NCBI RefSeq assembly: GCF_900099935.1
Contig: NZ_FNEK01000001.1
Span: forward strand, 62,001 to 126,000
Direction: 5' to 3'
DNA length: 64,000 nt
Origin: Aliiruegeria lutimaris
GTDB lineage: Bacteria; Pseudomonadota; Alphaproteobacteria; Rhodobacterales; Rhodobacteraceae
Each line of letters begins with the position of its first letter. Position 1 is the stretch's first letter. Position numbers and translations under genes: made by a program. The notes beneath the pieces are model-generated. The model worked only from the letters and a program-made list of their open reading frames with translations. It made no database searches and was not told the DNA's origin. This document shows, in pieces, positions 52,742-62,562 of this stretch.

Positions 52742-55378
52742 TCAGAAGGCGGGCTGTGTCGCCCGCGGGCGCTGGATCAGGACAATCCCGGCCAGCAGCA
52801 GCAGAGCGGGAAAGAAGAAGATCTCCTTGGGCATCCGATCGTTTTCGATCTGGACTTCGCTGATCACGACCGGCGTATCGCCGTAGAAATCATACTGGTT
52901 CGCCAGCTCCTCGAAGAAAGGTGTACCAAAGAAGGGCTCTTCTAGCACCAATTGATCGCCTTCCGGCAAAATTTCCAGGCCCTGGGCTTGCAAGGCTGCA
53001 TCCGCGTCTCCGGAGACCGCCGGGATGACGATGGTGGAACTTCGCGGGTCGCTCGTATCGTAGTCCGGCCCCTCCACGACGAGGCGGATAAACGCGCCAT
53101 CCTCCTGTTCGGCCATGGCCGAGACCGCCGCCTCGCCGGCGACGTGGGAGTATTTCTCCGTGACCTGGTCGAGGAAGTAACCGGGTCGGAACAGCATGAA
53201 GGCGATGAAGAGCAGCACCACACTCTCCCAGACACGCGACTTGGCAAAGAAATAGCCCTGTGTTGCGGCGGCAAAGAGCAGCATGGCCAAAAGGCTGACG
53301 CAGAAGACCAGAACCGCCTTGAGCGGCCCGACATTAATCAGCAGCAGGTCGGTATTGAAGATGAACAGGAAGGGCAGAAGCGCCGTCCGGATCGAATAGA
53401 AGAACGCCGTGAGGCCCGTGCCCAGCGGATCGCCGCGCGAGATGGCCGCCGCCGCGAAACTGGCAAGCCCAACCGGTGGTGTCACATCCGCCATGATCCC
53501 GAAATAGAACACGAAGAGGTGCACCGCGATCAGTTCCACCACGAGGCCGGACTGGGCCCCGACCGTCAGGATCACCGGAACCATGAGCTGGCTGACCACG
53601 ATGTAATTGGCCGTGGTCGGAAGGCCCATGCCGAGAATCAGCGACAGGACGGCCACGAGGATCAGCAGGATCATCAGGTTCCCGCCCGAGATCACTTCGA
53701 TCACCTGGCCGATCACCTGGTGGGCGCCGGTCAGCGAGATGGTGCCGACGATGATGCCGACAGCACCGGTAGCAACGCCGATCGAGGTCATGTTGCGGGC
53801 ACCGGCAATCAGACCCTGGACGAAATCGCCGAAGCCTTCGATCACCTCGTTGCCGATCGCCTCGCCCCGGAAGAACGCCTTGAGCGGGCGGTGGGTGACG
53901 GCGATGAAAATCATCGCGATTGTCGCCCAGAAGGCCGAGAGCGCCGGCGACAGCCGGTCGAGCGTGGCGGTGTCGACCATCAGGTTCCAGACCAGAACGA
54001 AGATCGGCAGGGCGTAGTACGAGCCGCCGATCATCGTCGGCGTGAGCCGCGGGGCCACCGGCGCCTTTTCGGGGTCGTCCACCTCGATATCGGGGTATTT
54101 CGCCGCGACATAGACCAGCGCCAGATAGGCGACGCCGAGAATGCCGACCGAGAGGTAGAGCGATGTGCCGGCCATCACCGGGTCGAGCAGCGAGCGCAGC
54201 AGGATCACAGCATAGGTAATGACGCCGAGACCGAGGAAGCCGGTAAGGAACAGCAGCGCAATAAGCAGAACGCCGAGCTTGCGGCCCTGTTTCTCAAGCC
54301 CCTGCAACCCGAGCTTCAGGCTCTCCAGGTGCACGATATAGAGCAGCGCGATATAGGAGATTATCGCCGGCAGGAATGCGTGTTTGACCACGTCGATATA
54401 GGGAATGTTCACATATTCGACCATCAGGAAGGCCGCGGCCCCCATGACGGGGGGCGTGATCTGACCGTTGACCGAGGAGGCCACCTCGACGGCGCCCGCC
54501 TTGTTGGCCGGGAAACCGATGCGCTTCATCAGCGGAATGGTAAAGGTGCCGGTGGTCACCGTGTTGGCGATGGAAGAGCCGGAAATCAGGCCCGTCATCA
54601 TCGAGGAGAGCACCGCGGCCTTGGCCGGGCCGCCGCGCAGGGCGCCCAGAAGTGCGATCGCGACCTTGATGAACCAGTTGCCCCCGCCGGCACGGTCGAG
54701 CACCGCGCCGAAGAGCACGAAGAGGAAGATCATCGTCGTTGAAACGCCGAGCGCCACGCCGAAGACGCCTTCGGTCTGCATCCAGTAATGGCCGAGTGCC
54801 TTGGAAACCGAGGAGCCGCCGTAATTGGTCAGCTCGCGCACCCATTGGGAATACCCCCCGAAGAAGGTGAAAGCGACAAAGACCGAGGCGATGACCACCA
54901 GCGGCAAGCCGAGCGAGCGATAGACGGCGATCATCAGCACGACCACGCCCATGGCGGAGATGGCGACATCGGTCGGGCTCCACAATCCGGGGCGGTCGGC
55001 GATGTCCAACCGGAAGACCACCAGATACAGCGTGGCGATCAGGCCCAGGGCGACGAGCAGCCAGTCATACCAGGGGATGCGGTCATGGTCGGACTTGCGA
55101 AGCGGGAAGGCGAGCGTCGCCAGCGTCAACGCGAAGGCCAGGTGGATGAAGCGGGCCTGCGTGACCAGCAGGGCGAAAAACGACATGCCGGTAAATTGGG
55201 CCAGCATGCCCGGCACGCGCGAGGCGATATAGAGCTGGAAGACCGACCAGGTGATGCAGATGCCGAGGAACAGGCGCGCCTGCCAGCCTCCCGGGTCGCG
55301 CGCACCGGTATCGGCTTCGGCGACGATATCATAGGCGGCGTCATGCGCGGCGCTTTGATGGGTGTCCTTGTCGGTCAT
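52742..55378 (-). CDS. TRAP transporter fused permease (DctQM) of the TAXI class, with C-terminal extension
   Basis: This 878-residue protein fuses the small four-helix and large DctM-type permease domains (about residues 25-600) in the TAXI arrangement. The DctM core has GGPAKAAVLSSMMTGLISGSSIANTVTTG, then QITPPVMGAAAFLM and a second half with GLPTTANYIV. An extra tail (about 640-878) has two membrane helices around an extracytoplasmic, acidic DUF3394-like segment. The binding protein gene is upstream on the same strand, separated by 231 bases with a strong hairpin. Uptake is driven by an ion gradient; the substrate is not predictable. Confidence 0.9.
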   Translation of the reverse strand: MTDKDTHQSAAHDAAYDIVAEADTGARDPGGWQARLFLGICITWSVFQLYIASRVPGMLAQFTGMSFFALLVTQARFIHLAFALTLATLAFPLRKSDHDRIPWYDWLLVALGLIATLYLVVFRLDIADRPGLWSPTDVAISAMGVVVLMIAVYRSLGLPLVVIASVFVAFTFFGGYSQWVRELTNYGGSSVSKALGHYWMQTEGVFGVALGVSTTMIFLFVLFGAVLDRAGGGNWFIKVAIALLGALRGGPAKAAVLSSMMTGLISGSSIANTVTTGTFTIPLMKRIGFPANKAGAVEVASSVNGQITPPVMGAAAFLMVEYVNIPYIDVVKHAFLPAIISYIALLYIVHLESLKLGLQGLEKQGRKLGVLLIALLFLTGFLGLGVITYAVILLRSLLDPVMAGTSLYLSVGILGVAYLALVYVAAKYPDIEVDDPEKAPVAPRLTPTMIGGSYYALPIFVLVWNLMVDTATLDRLSPALSAFWATIAMIFIAVTHRPLKAFFRGEAIGNEVIEGFGDFVQGLIAGARNMTSIGVATGAVGIIVGTISLTGAHQVIGQVIEVISGGNLMILLILVAVLSLILGMGLPTTANYIVVSQLMVPVILTVGAQSGLVVELIAVHLFVFYFGIMADVTPPVGLASFAAAAISRGDPLGTGLTAFFYSIRTALLPFLFIFNTDLLLINVGPLKAVLVFCVSLLAMLLFAAATQGYFFAKSRVWESVVLLFIAFMLFRPGYFLDQVTEKYSHVAGEAAVSAMAEQEDGAFIRLVVEGPDYDTSDPRSSTIVIPAVSGDADAALQAQGLEILPEGDQLVLEEPFFGTPFFEELANQYDFYGDTPVVISEVQIENDRMPKEIFFFPALLLLAGIVLIQRPRATQPAF

Positions 55379-55553
55379 GTGCGTCCCCGTTCGCGAGATT
55401 TGTGTGTCACGGGCGTTGTGCCCTTGCGGCGATCACGCCGGGTTCGGAGATATTTCAGGGTCTTGCCCCGGTTCCGCGTTGCGGGTCTCCCCCGGTAATT
55501 TCTTCAAAAGACTGAAAAGCTGTCGCCGGATTTTGCGCATTGAATTGCGTTTG

Positions 55554-55585
55554 TGCGGGGGCGCGCGACGTTCGGCGCCCCCGCA
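55554..55585 (-). other. 11-bp perfect stem-loop between TAXI receptor and TRAP permease genes
   Basis: TGCGGGGGCGC and GCGCCCCCGCA pair perfectly around a 10-base loop, 25 bases after the receptor stop. There is no T-run. It could protect the receptor mRNA 3' end or attenuate read-through, raising receptor over permease levels. This role is inferred. Confidence 0.75.
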
Positions 55586-55609
55586 GATATCAGGAAGGTG
55601 CCACGAGGT

Positions 55610-56572
55610 TTACTCGATCAGGCCAAGTTCCTTGTAGGCCTTCTCGGCGCCCGGATGCAGCGGGGCGGAGAGGCCGTCCTTGACCATTTCCTCGGCCTTG
55701 AGGTTGGCGAAGGCCGGGTGCAGGCCGCGGAAGGCGTCGAGATTTTCCATCACCGCCTTGGCGACGACATAGGCAACTTCGTCCGAGACATCGGCGGAGG
55801 TCACGAAAGTGGCGCCCACACCGAAGGTCTTGGTGTCCTTATCGGTACCAGCATACATGCCGCCGGGGATGGTAGCGACACGGTAATAGGAGTTTTCGGC
55901 CACGAGTTTGTCGATCGGCTCGCCGACCACGTCCACGAGTCTCACGTCGCAGGTGGTGGTGGCTTCCTTGATGGCGGCGGCCGGGTGGCCGATGGTGTAG
56001 ATCATCGCGTCGATATTATTGTCGCAGATTTCCTTGGCCATCTCGGCGCCCTTGAACTCGGTAGCGAGACCAAGGTCATCCATGCCGATGCCAAAGGCGG
56101 CCATGACCACTTCCATCGTTGCGCGCTGGCCGGAACCGGGGTTACCCACGTTGACGCGCTTGCCCTTGAGGTCTTCGAATTTCTCGATGCCGCTGTCGCC
56201 GCGAACCAGCAGCGTGAAGGGCTCGGGATGGACAGAGAACATGGCGCGCAGCTCGGGGAAGGCGTTGCCCTCGAACTTGGAGGTACCGTTCAGCGCGTGG
56301 TATTGCCAGTCGGACTGGGCGACGCCGAATTCCAGCTCACCCTGCTTGATCGTGTTGATGTTATAGACGGAACCGCCGGTGGATTCCACGGCGCAGCGGA
56401 TGCCGTGCTCCTTGCGGTCCTTGTTCACGAGACGGCAGATCGCGCCGCCGGTCGGATAGTAGACGCCGGTCACACCACCGGTGCCGATGGAGATGAATTC
56501 GTCCGCAAATGCCGCAGCGCCGGAGATTGCAGTGGTGGCGGCGACGAGCGCGCCGACGAGGTGTTTGTTCAT
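55610..56572 (-). CDS. TAXI-family TRAP solute-binding protein
   Basis: This 320-residue periplasmic receptor has a signal peptide (MNKHLVGALVAATTAISGAAAFA). The mature start is EFISIGTGGVTGVYYPTGGAICRLVN, a textbook TAXI motif. Later segments EFGVAQSDWQYHALNGT, then ELRAMFSVHPEPFTLLVR, match the family. It is the first gene of the TAXI-TRAP-USP operon. The family binds varied ligands, such as glutamate or aromatic compounds, and the specificity cannot be inferred here. Confidence 0.94.
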   Translation of the reverse strand: MNKHLVGALVAATTAISGAAAFADEFISIGTGGVTGVYYPTGGAICRLVNKDRKEHGIRCAVESTGGSVYNINTIKQGELEFGVAQSDWQYHALNGTSKFEGNAFPELRAMFSVHPEPFTLLVRGDSGIEKFEDLKGKRVNVGNPGSGQRATMEVVMAAFGIGMDDLGLATEFKGAEMAKEICDNNIDAMIYTIGHPAAAIKEATTTCDVRLVDVVGEPIDKLVAENSYYRVATIPGGMYAGTDKDTKTFGVGATFVTSADVSDEVAYVVAKAVMENLDAFRGLHPAFANLKAEEMVKDGLSAPLHPGAEKAYKELGLIE

Positions 56573-57204
56573 GTAATGTCTCCCTGTCGAAGAGCCGCAA
56601 CAGATCGCGGCCTGACGAAGAGTGAAACGAGTGATTTAAGAAGGTCAAGGCAGTCGGGCGCAGTAAATTGCTCGCAGAAAGCCGCCTGGCGCGCCGTGGT
56701 GGCGAAACAATGCGCCACTTCTTACGCTAGGTAAAGCTTTTTGAGGACGGTGAAATCCGGCGAGATGTAGGACGATTAAATCCTGCCGATATGCCTTTGG
56801 GCCGCTCCGGAACGAACAGACACGACATCTGCTCACGGCGTGCATCGCGACCGGAGCCCCCCCCGCGCCCACCGATCCCCGACTACCGCTCCATATGGTC
56901 GCAGCAAAGCAAATGCACAAAATTTAGGCAACCAGCATATCGATCGCGGACCCGCCGCAGCGCCGTCTGCACATCAGGTTGCCGCTGCAGGCGATTGAGA
57001 AGAGGAAATTAGCGCGTCCGGGCGGCTAACGGCTTTCAACCGTTTCGGGCGCTTGTCCGGCAGAGCGGCCAGTCTCCCGCAACCTGCCAAGTCTTTCATT
57101 TGCTCTTTTCGACCGAACTACCTACATATTTTTGCAACGTGATGCGGCGGTCACTGGCCCGGGCGTGAAAAAGGCCGGAAAAGGCGGGAAGACAGGGGGA
57201 GAAA
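56573..57204. other. 632-base intergenic region upstream of the mrp operon
   Basis: This is the longest gene-free gap, between the divergent TAXI receptor and mrpA genes. It contains one GTGGCG/CGCCAC hairpin (56699-56718), and AT-rich stretches near 56920-56945 and 57100-57130 that may be promoters. No convincing reading frame, tRNA or operator was found. Confidence 0.4.
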
Positions 57205-60105
57205 GTGACAGAGCAGTCGGATGCGACACTCGCATTGATCGCGGCATTGCCATTTATCGGCGCGTTGTTCCCGGGATTGATGATCCGCGTTGGGCGCAAT
57301 GCCTGTGCGCTGTCGGCGGGATGGGCGACGCTGTCGGCGCTGATCCTGCTGATGATCCATTCCACCGTCATCTGGCGCGGCGAGGTCGTGGTCTATCGCA
57401 TCGACTGGATGCCGATGCTGGGGCTGAACGCCAATTTCCGGCTGGACGGGCTGGGGCTGCTCTTTGCCACGATGATCCTCGGGATCGGGCTGCTGATCAT
57501 CCTCTATGCCCGCTTTTACCTGAGCCGCGAAGACCCGATGGGGCAGTTCTACACCTACCTGATGCTGTTCCAGGGCGCGATGCTGGGCATCGTGCTCAGC
57601 GACAACATCCTGATGATGGTGATTTTCTGGGAGCTGACCTCGCTCTCCTCCTTCCTGCTCATCGGCTATTGGAAACATAACAGGGCGGGCCGACAGGGCG
57701 CGCGAATGGCGCTCGCGGTGACCGGTTTGGGCGGGTTGGCCCTGATCGGGGGCATGTTGCTGCTGGGCAATGCCGCCGGGTCCTATGACCTGTCCGTCAT
57801 TCTGACCAAGCGGGAAGAGGTTCTTGCCTCGCCCTATTTCGCGCCGATGCTGATCCTGATCCTGCTCGGCGCCTTCACCAAATCGGCGCAATTCCCGTTC
57901 CAGTTCTGGCTGCCGCACGCGATGGCCGCGCCCACGCCGGTTTCGGCCTACCTGCACTCGGCGACGATGGTGAAGGCAGGGCTGTTCCTGATGGCGCGGC
58001 TTTGGCCCGTTTTCGCCGGGACCGATCTGTGGTTCTACCTGGTGGCGACGACGGGCCTCATCACCATGCTGATCGGCGCCAAGATCGCGATTTTCAAGGA
58101 CGACCTGAAGGCGCTGCTGGCCTACTCGACGGTCAGCCACCTCGGGCTCATCACCATGCTGCTGGGCTTCGGCACCACGGCGGCGGCGACGGCGGCGGCG
58201 TTTCACATCATCAACCACACGATCTTCAAGGCCGCGCTCTTCATGACCGCCGGCATTGTCGATCACGAGGCGCATACGCGCTCGATCAAGCGGCTCGGGG
58301 GCTTGCGGGTGCTGATGCCGATCACGGCCACGCTCGCGATCATCACGTCGCTCTCCATGGCGGGCCTGCCCTTCTTCAACGGCTTCCTGTCCAAGGAGCT
58401 GATGCTGGAGGAAGCCGCGCATACCTCCTGGCTCGGCAATCCCTGGCTGGTGCCGGTTCTGGCGACGCTCGGCGGGCTGTTCTCGGCCGCCTATTCCTTC
58501 CGCTACATTGGGCACGTCTTCCTTGGGCCGGAGCGTAAGGACTACCCCTCTCATCCGCATGACCCGCCCTTCGGCATGTGGGCCGCGCCCGCACTGCTGG
58601 CGGCGATGGTCGTCGTGATCGGGGTGATCCCGCAGGCCGTTGTCGGCGGGTTCCTGAACGTGGTGGCCGATGCGATCACGCAGGAGCACCTGCACCTGCA
58701 CAAGCTCAAGATCTGGCACGGCTTCACGCCGGCGCTCGGCATGAGCGCCATCGCCACGCTGGGCGGCCTCGCCGTGTTCTATTTCTTCACACCGCTGGAG
58801 CGGATCTGGGTGGCCACGCCCAAGCCCGACGCCAAGCGCATGTACGACGCGCTGGTGATGTTCCTGCATCGCAACCTCGGCCGCATTTCCAACAACCTGC
58901 ATGACGGCCGCCTGACCAAGTTCCTCGGCATCTTCGGCGCGACCACGGTTGCGCTCGGGCTCTTTGCCTATGTCTCGGGCAGCCACACGCCGGGCACGCG
59001 CGAGATGATCGCGCCAACGCTGGTGGATTACATCGGGACAATCCTGCTGATCGCCTCCACCATGGCGATCATGAACTATCACCGCTCGCGCCTGCTGGTG
59101 CTGGTGCTGATCGGGATCAACGGGCTGATCGTGTCGGTGATCTTCGTGCGCCTTTCCGCGCCCGACCTCGCCATGACGCAGGTCACGGTCGAGGTGGTCA
59201 CGCTGATCCTCATGCTGCTGGCGCTGCACTTCCTGCCCAAGCATACGCCGCGCGAGTCGAACTGGTCGCGGCGCTCCCGCGACGCAACCATCGCCGGCGC
59301 GGCAGGCTTGTCCGTCGCGGCGCTTTCCTGGGCGCTGATGACGCGCGATTTCGAGACGATTTCCGGCTATTACCTTAAGCACGCCAAACCCGATGGCGGC
59401 GGCACCAACGTGGTCAACGTGATCCTCGTGGACTTCCGTGGCTACGATACCTTCGGCGAGATCATTGTGCTCGGCATCGCAGCACTGCTGATCTTCGCGC
59501 TGGAAGAGGCGCTGATGGATGGCCGGGCCAGCCGCAAGCTGGCCAACTGGATCCACGAGATGCGCTATTCCAAGGACCGCCACCCGCTGATGATGGTGGT
59601 CGCAACCCGGATGATGATGCCGACCTCGCTCATGGTGGGCGTCTACATCTTCCTGCGCGGGCATAACGATCCGGGCGGCGGCTTCATCGCCGGTCTCGTG
59701 GTCGCCATCGCGCTGTTGATGCAATACATGGCCTCGGGCTTCGCCTGGGCGAGCGACCGGATACAGTTCCCCTATCACGCCTTCATCGGCTGGGGCGTGC
59801 TGACCGCAGGCATCACCGGGATCGGCGCCTGGTTCAACGGTTTCCCCTTCCTCACCTCGGATTTCGGCTATGTCCACCTGCCCCCCATCGAGGAATTCGA
59901 GCTGGCCACGGCGATGGCCTTTGACCTCGGCGTCTTCCTTACCGTGGTCGGCGCTGTGATGCTGGCGATCTACTCGCTCTCGCGCATTGCCCGCCGCACC
60001 GGGGAATCGGTGAACGTTTCGCCGATGGATTACGACCCCTCCACGGTCGACCCGTTCGAAGAGGGCCACATTCGAAACGTCAGAACCACCGGGGAGGAGC
60101 GCTGA
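57205..60105 (+). CDS. mrpA: Monovalent cation/H+ antiporter subunit A, fused to B
   Basis: This 966-residue membrane protein starts at GTG 57205 behind GGGGGAG. The complex I NuoL-like core (about residues 70-520, with PVSAYLHSATMVKAGLFLMARL and FSTVSHLG-like text) is followed by the MrpA C-terminal domain. The MrpB-type domain (about 790-960) contains RMMMPTSLMVGVYIFLRGHNDPGGGFIAGL. This A-B fusion matches PhaAB of Sinorhizobium. The operon continues C, D, E, F, G. It exchanges cytosolic Na+ or K+ for protons and supports alkaline pH and salt tolerance. Confidence 0.94.
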   Translation: MTEQSDATLALIAALPFIGALFPGLMIRVGRNACALSAGWATLSALILLMIHSTVIWRGEVVVYRIDWMPMLGLNANFRLDGLGLLFATMILGIGLLIILYARFYLSREDPMGQFYTYLMLFQGAMLGIVLSDNILMMVIFWELTSLSSFLLIGYWKHNRAGRQGARMALAVTGLGGLALIGGMLLLGNAAGSYDLSVILTKREEVLASPYFAPMLILILLGAFTKSAQFPFQFWLPHAMAAPTPVSAYLHSATMVKAGLFLMARLWPVFAGTDLWFYLVATTGLITMLIGAKIAIFKDDLKALLAYSTVSHLGLITMLLGFGTTAAATAAAFHIINHTIFKAALFMTAGIVDHEAHTRSIKRLGGLRVLMPITATLAIITSLSMAGLPFFNGFLSKELMLEEAAHTSWLGNPWLVPVLATLGGLFSAAYSFRYIGHVFLGPERKDYPSHPHDPPFGMWAAPALLAAMVVVIGVIPQAVVGGFLNVVADAITQEHLHLHKLKIWHGFTPALGMSAIATLGGLAVFYFFTPLERIWVATPKPDAKRMYDALVMFLHRNLGRISNNLHDGRLTKFLGIFGATTVALGLFAYVSGSHTPGTREMIAPTLVDYIGTILLIASTMAIMNYHRSRLLVLVLIGINGLIVSVIFVRLSAPDLAMTQVTVEVVTLILMLLALHFLPKHTPRESNWSRRSRDATIAGAAGLSVAALSWALMTRDFETISGYYLKHAKPDGGGTNVVNVILVDFRGYDTFGEIIVLGIAALLIFALEEALMDGRASRKLANWIHEMRYSKDRHPLMMVVATRMMMPTSLMVGVYIFLRGHNDPGGGFIAGLVVAIALLMQYMASGFAWASDRIQFPYHAFIGWGVLTAGITGIGAWFNGFPFLTSDFGYVHLPPIEEFELATAMAFDLGVFLTVVGAVMLAIYSLSRIARRTGESVNVSPMDYDPSTVDPFEEGHIRNVRTTGEER

Positions 60106-60106
60106 G

Positions 60107-60523
60107 ATGGAAGCCCTACTCGCCATCGTGATCGGGTTGCAGACAGCCGGCGGCCTCTACCTTGTCCTGCGACGCCGGACCTTCTCGGTCATCATCGGAA
60201 CCGCGCTGCTGACCTATGCGGTCAACCTGTTCCTCTTCGCCTCGGGCCGGCTGGCCATCGACATGCCGCCGATCTACACCCCCGGGGTCGAAAACTATAC
60301 CGACCCCCTGCCCCAGGCGCTGGTGCTGACCGCGATCGTCATCTCCTTCGGCATGACAGCGGTGGCGGTGCTGATCGCGCTCGGCGCCTACCTGGAATCC
60401 GATATTGACCATATCGACCTGCGGCGCGATCCGAACGATCTCGACCTCGATCCCGACGAGATCCCGTGGGAACAGGATCCGCGCGATCCGGGCCTCGAAG
60501 CACCGAGGGGGGATTTCGGATGA
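60107..60523 (+). CDS. mrpC: Mrp antiporter subunit C
   Basis: This 138-residue subunit has three helices and is homologous to NuoK of complex I. It contains GGLYLVLRRRTFSVIIGTALLTYAVNLFLFASG and QALVLTAIVISFGMTAVAV. The hydrophilic Asp-rich tail (from about 105) is longer than usual. It begins one base after the mrpA stop, and its own stop overlaps mrpD. Confidence 0.93.
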   Translation: MEALLAIVIGLQTAGGLYLVLRRRTFSVIIGTALLTYAVNLFLFASGRLAIDMPPIYTPGVENYTDPLPQALVLTAIVISFGMTAVAVLIALGAYLESDIDHIDLRRDPNDLDLDPDEIPWEQDPRDPGLEAPRGDFG

Positions 60524-62055
60524 CCCCCAATCACTGGATAATCCTGCCCGTCGTCATGCCCGCGATCATGGCCGCCGTCATGGCCATGGCCATGCGCCAC
60601 GACGTGGTTCTGCAACGGGTCTTCTCGCTGACCGCCACGGTGGCGTTGATCGCCATTTCGGCGGGGCTCTTCATCTCGACGCTGGACGGCACGATCCACA
60701 CCTACCAGCTCGGCGACTGGGTGCCGCCCTTCGGCATCGTGCTGGTGCTGGACCGGCTCTCGGCAATGATGCTGCTGCTGACCTCGTTGCTGGCCGCGGG
60801 CGTGATCCTCTATGTCGCCGGTTCCGGCTGGGACACGCGCGGCTGGCATTTCCACGCGCTTTTCGCCTTCCAGGTCATGGGCGTGAACGGCGCGTTCCTG
60901 ACCGGCGACGCCTTCAACCTCTTCGTCTTCTTCGAGATCCTGCTCATCGCCTCCTATGGCCTGATGATCCATGCCGGCGGCGGCGTCCGGCTCAGGGCGG
61001 GACTGCAATACGTGGTGATGAACCTTGCCGGCTCAACGCTGTTCCTCTTTGCCATGGGCACGCTCTACGCGGTAACCGGCACGCTCAACATGGCCGACAT
61101 GGCGCTCAGGGTGCGCGAGCTGGACCAGGGCGACCAGGCGCTGTTGCGGGCTGGCGCCACGATGCTGCTCGTCGTCTTCGGCATCAAGGCCGCGGCCTTC
61201 CCGCTGCAATTCTGGCTCCCGGGCACCTATGCCAACGCGCCCGCGCCGGTTGCCGCTTTCTTCGCCATCATGACCAAGGTCGGCGCCTATGCGATCCTAC
61301 GGATGTATTCGCTCGTCTTCTCGCCCGAAAGCGCGGCCATCGGCAGTTTCTTCCTCGACCTTCTGCTGCCCGCCGGCCTGCTGACGCTGTTCTTCGGCGC
61401 CATCGGGGTGCTCGGCGCCAAGCAACTGCCGCGGCTCGCCTCCTTCTCGGTGCTGGCCTCGATGGGCACGCTGCTCATCGCGCTCTCCATCGGCACCCAG
61501 ACCGGGCTGACGGCGGCGCTGTTTTACCTGATCCACTCCACCTTCGCCGCCGCCGCGCTCTTCCTCGTGCTCGACCTGGTGGCCGACAGCCAGGGCCCGA
61601 CCATCCGCGCCCCCGGCGGGCTGGTTGCCGCACTGTTCTTTGCCGCCGCCATCGCCGTGGCCGGTATGCCGCCGCTTTCGGGTTTCGTCGGCAAACTGCT
61701 GATCCTCGATGCAAGCCGCGACGCGCCCCAGATGGCGCTGATCTGGAGCATGATCCTGGGCAGCTCGCTGCTGATCATCGTCGGTTTCGCCATGCGCGGC
61801 AGCCGCTATTTCTGGAAACCCCTCGATCCCGGATTTGCCAATCCCGAGAATCTCGACCCCGACGGAAACCCGGTCGCCGCCCACCCGATCCGGCCGCTGG
61901 CGATCACCGCCGGCTTTGTTCCGTTTGCCCTGCTGGTGCTGCTGACCATCGCCGCCGGGCCGATCACCGCGGTCCTGTCCGACACGGCCGCGCAATTGCT
62001 GGAGCCCGACAGCTATATCGAGGCCGTCCTTGGCCCGCAGTCCGGGGAGCACTGA
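60520..62055 (+). CDS. mrpD: Mrp antiporter subunit D
   Basis: This 511-residue NuoN/NuoM-like subunit has about 14 helices. It contains LTGDAFNLFVFFEILLIASYGLM, then MTKVGAYAILRMYSL with the conserved lysine of the proton channel, and SFSVLASMGTLL. The ATG at 60520 overlaps the mrpC stop as ATGA; the frame extends further upstream but homology begins here. It is part of the proton-translocating core with MrpA. Confidence 0.94.
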   Translation: MTPNHWIILPVVMPAIMAAVMAMAMRHDVVLQRVFSLTATVALIAISAGLFISTLDGTIHTYQLGDWVPPFGIVLVLDRLSAMMLLLTSLLAAGVILYVAGSGWDTRGWHFHALFAFQVMGVNGAFLTGDAFNLFVFFEILLIASYGLMIHAGGGVRLRAGLQYVVMNLAGSTLFLFAMGTLYAVTGTLNMADMALRVRELDQGDQALLRAGATMLLVVFGIKAAAFPLQFWLPGTYANAPAPVAAFFAIMTKVGAYAILRMYSLVFSPESAAIGSFFLDLLLPAGLLTLFFGAIGVLGAKQLPRLASFSVLASMGTLLIALSIGTQTGLTAALFYLIHSTFAAAALFLVLDLVADSQGPTIRAPGGLVAALFFAAAIAVAGMPPLSGFVGKLLILDASRDAPQMALIWSMILGSSLLIIVGFAMRGSRYFWKPLDPGFANPENLDPDGNPVAAHPIRPLAITAGFVPFALLVLLTIAAGPITAVLSDTAAQLLEPDSYIEAVLGPQSGEH

Positions 62056-62058
62056 GCC

Positions 62059-62562
62059 ATGATCCGCAAGATCCTCTATCGCCTCTTCCCCCACCCGCAG
62101 CTGACCTTCTTCCTGCTGCTGATCTGGCTGCTGCTGGTCAACAACCTGACGGTGGGCAATGTCGTGCTCGGCCTGATCCTCGGCGTGCTGATCCCCGGCA
62201 TCACCCAGCCCTTCTGGCCCAACCGGCCCAAGGTCGCCCGCCCGCTGAAGGCGGCGCAGTATATCCTGCTGGTGTTGTGGGATATCTGCGTGGCCAATGT
62301 CGCGGTGGCCCGGATCATCCTGTTCAAGACCAACGCGAACACACACAGCCAATGGATCGTCGTGCCGCTGGACCTGCGCTCGCCCGAGGCCATCACCGTG
62401 CTCGCCGGCACAATCACCATGACGCCGGGCACCGTCACCGCCATGCTCTCCGCCGATGCCCAGCACCTGCTGGTGCATTGCCTCGACAGCGAAGACCCCG
62501 ACGCGGTGCGCGACGAGATCAAGCACCGTTACGAACGCCGGCTGAAGGAGATCTTCGAATGA
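62059..62562 (+). CDS. mrpE: Mrp antiporter subunit E
   Basis: This 167-residue subunit has two or three N-terminal helices and a cytosolic C-terminal domain. It shows the MrpE landmarks LLVNNLTVGNVVLGLILG, then NANTHSQWIVVPLDLRSPEAITVLAGTITMTPGTVT and AQHLLVHCLD. It starts three bases after mrpD. mrpF overlaps its stop. Confidence 0.94.
   Translation: MIRKILYRLFPHPQLTFFLLLIWLLLVNNLTVGNVVLGLILGVLIPGITQPFWPNRPKVARPLKAAQYILLVLWDICVANVAVARIILFKTNANTHSQWIVVPLDLRSPEAITVLAGTITMTPGTVTAMLSADAQHLLVHCLDSEDPDAVRDEIKHRYERRLKEIFE

Noticed and set aside
52952-54742. 596-codon open frame on the plus strand
   Set aside because: It is antisense to the TRAP permease and consists of charged low-complexity text, the complement of membrane helices.
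57151-60126. 991-codon open frame on the minus strand opposite mrpA
   Set aside because: It lies antisense to a well-supported gene and is rich in His, Gln, Arg and Asp as expected for the complement of GC-rich membrane protein codons. It has no motif and no ribosome-binding site.
60405-62558. Long open frame upstream of mrpF in the same frame
   Set aside because: It lies within mrpC, mrpD and mrpE. Only the last 89 codons (mrpF) are a real gene, starting at 62559.
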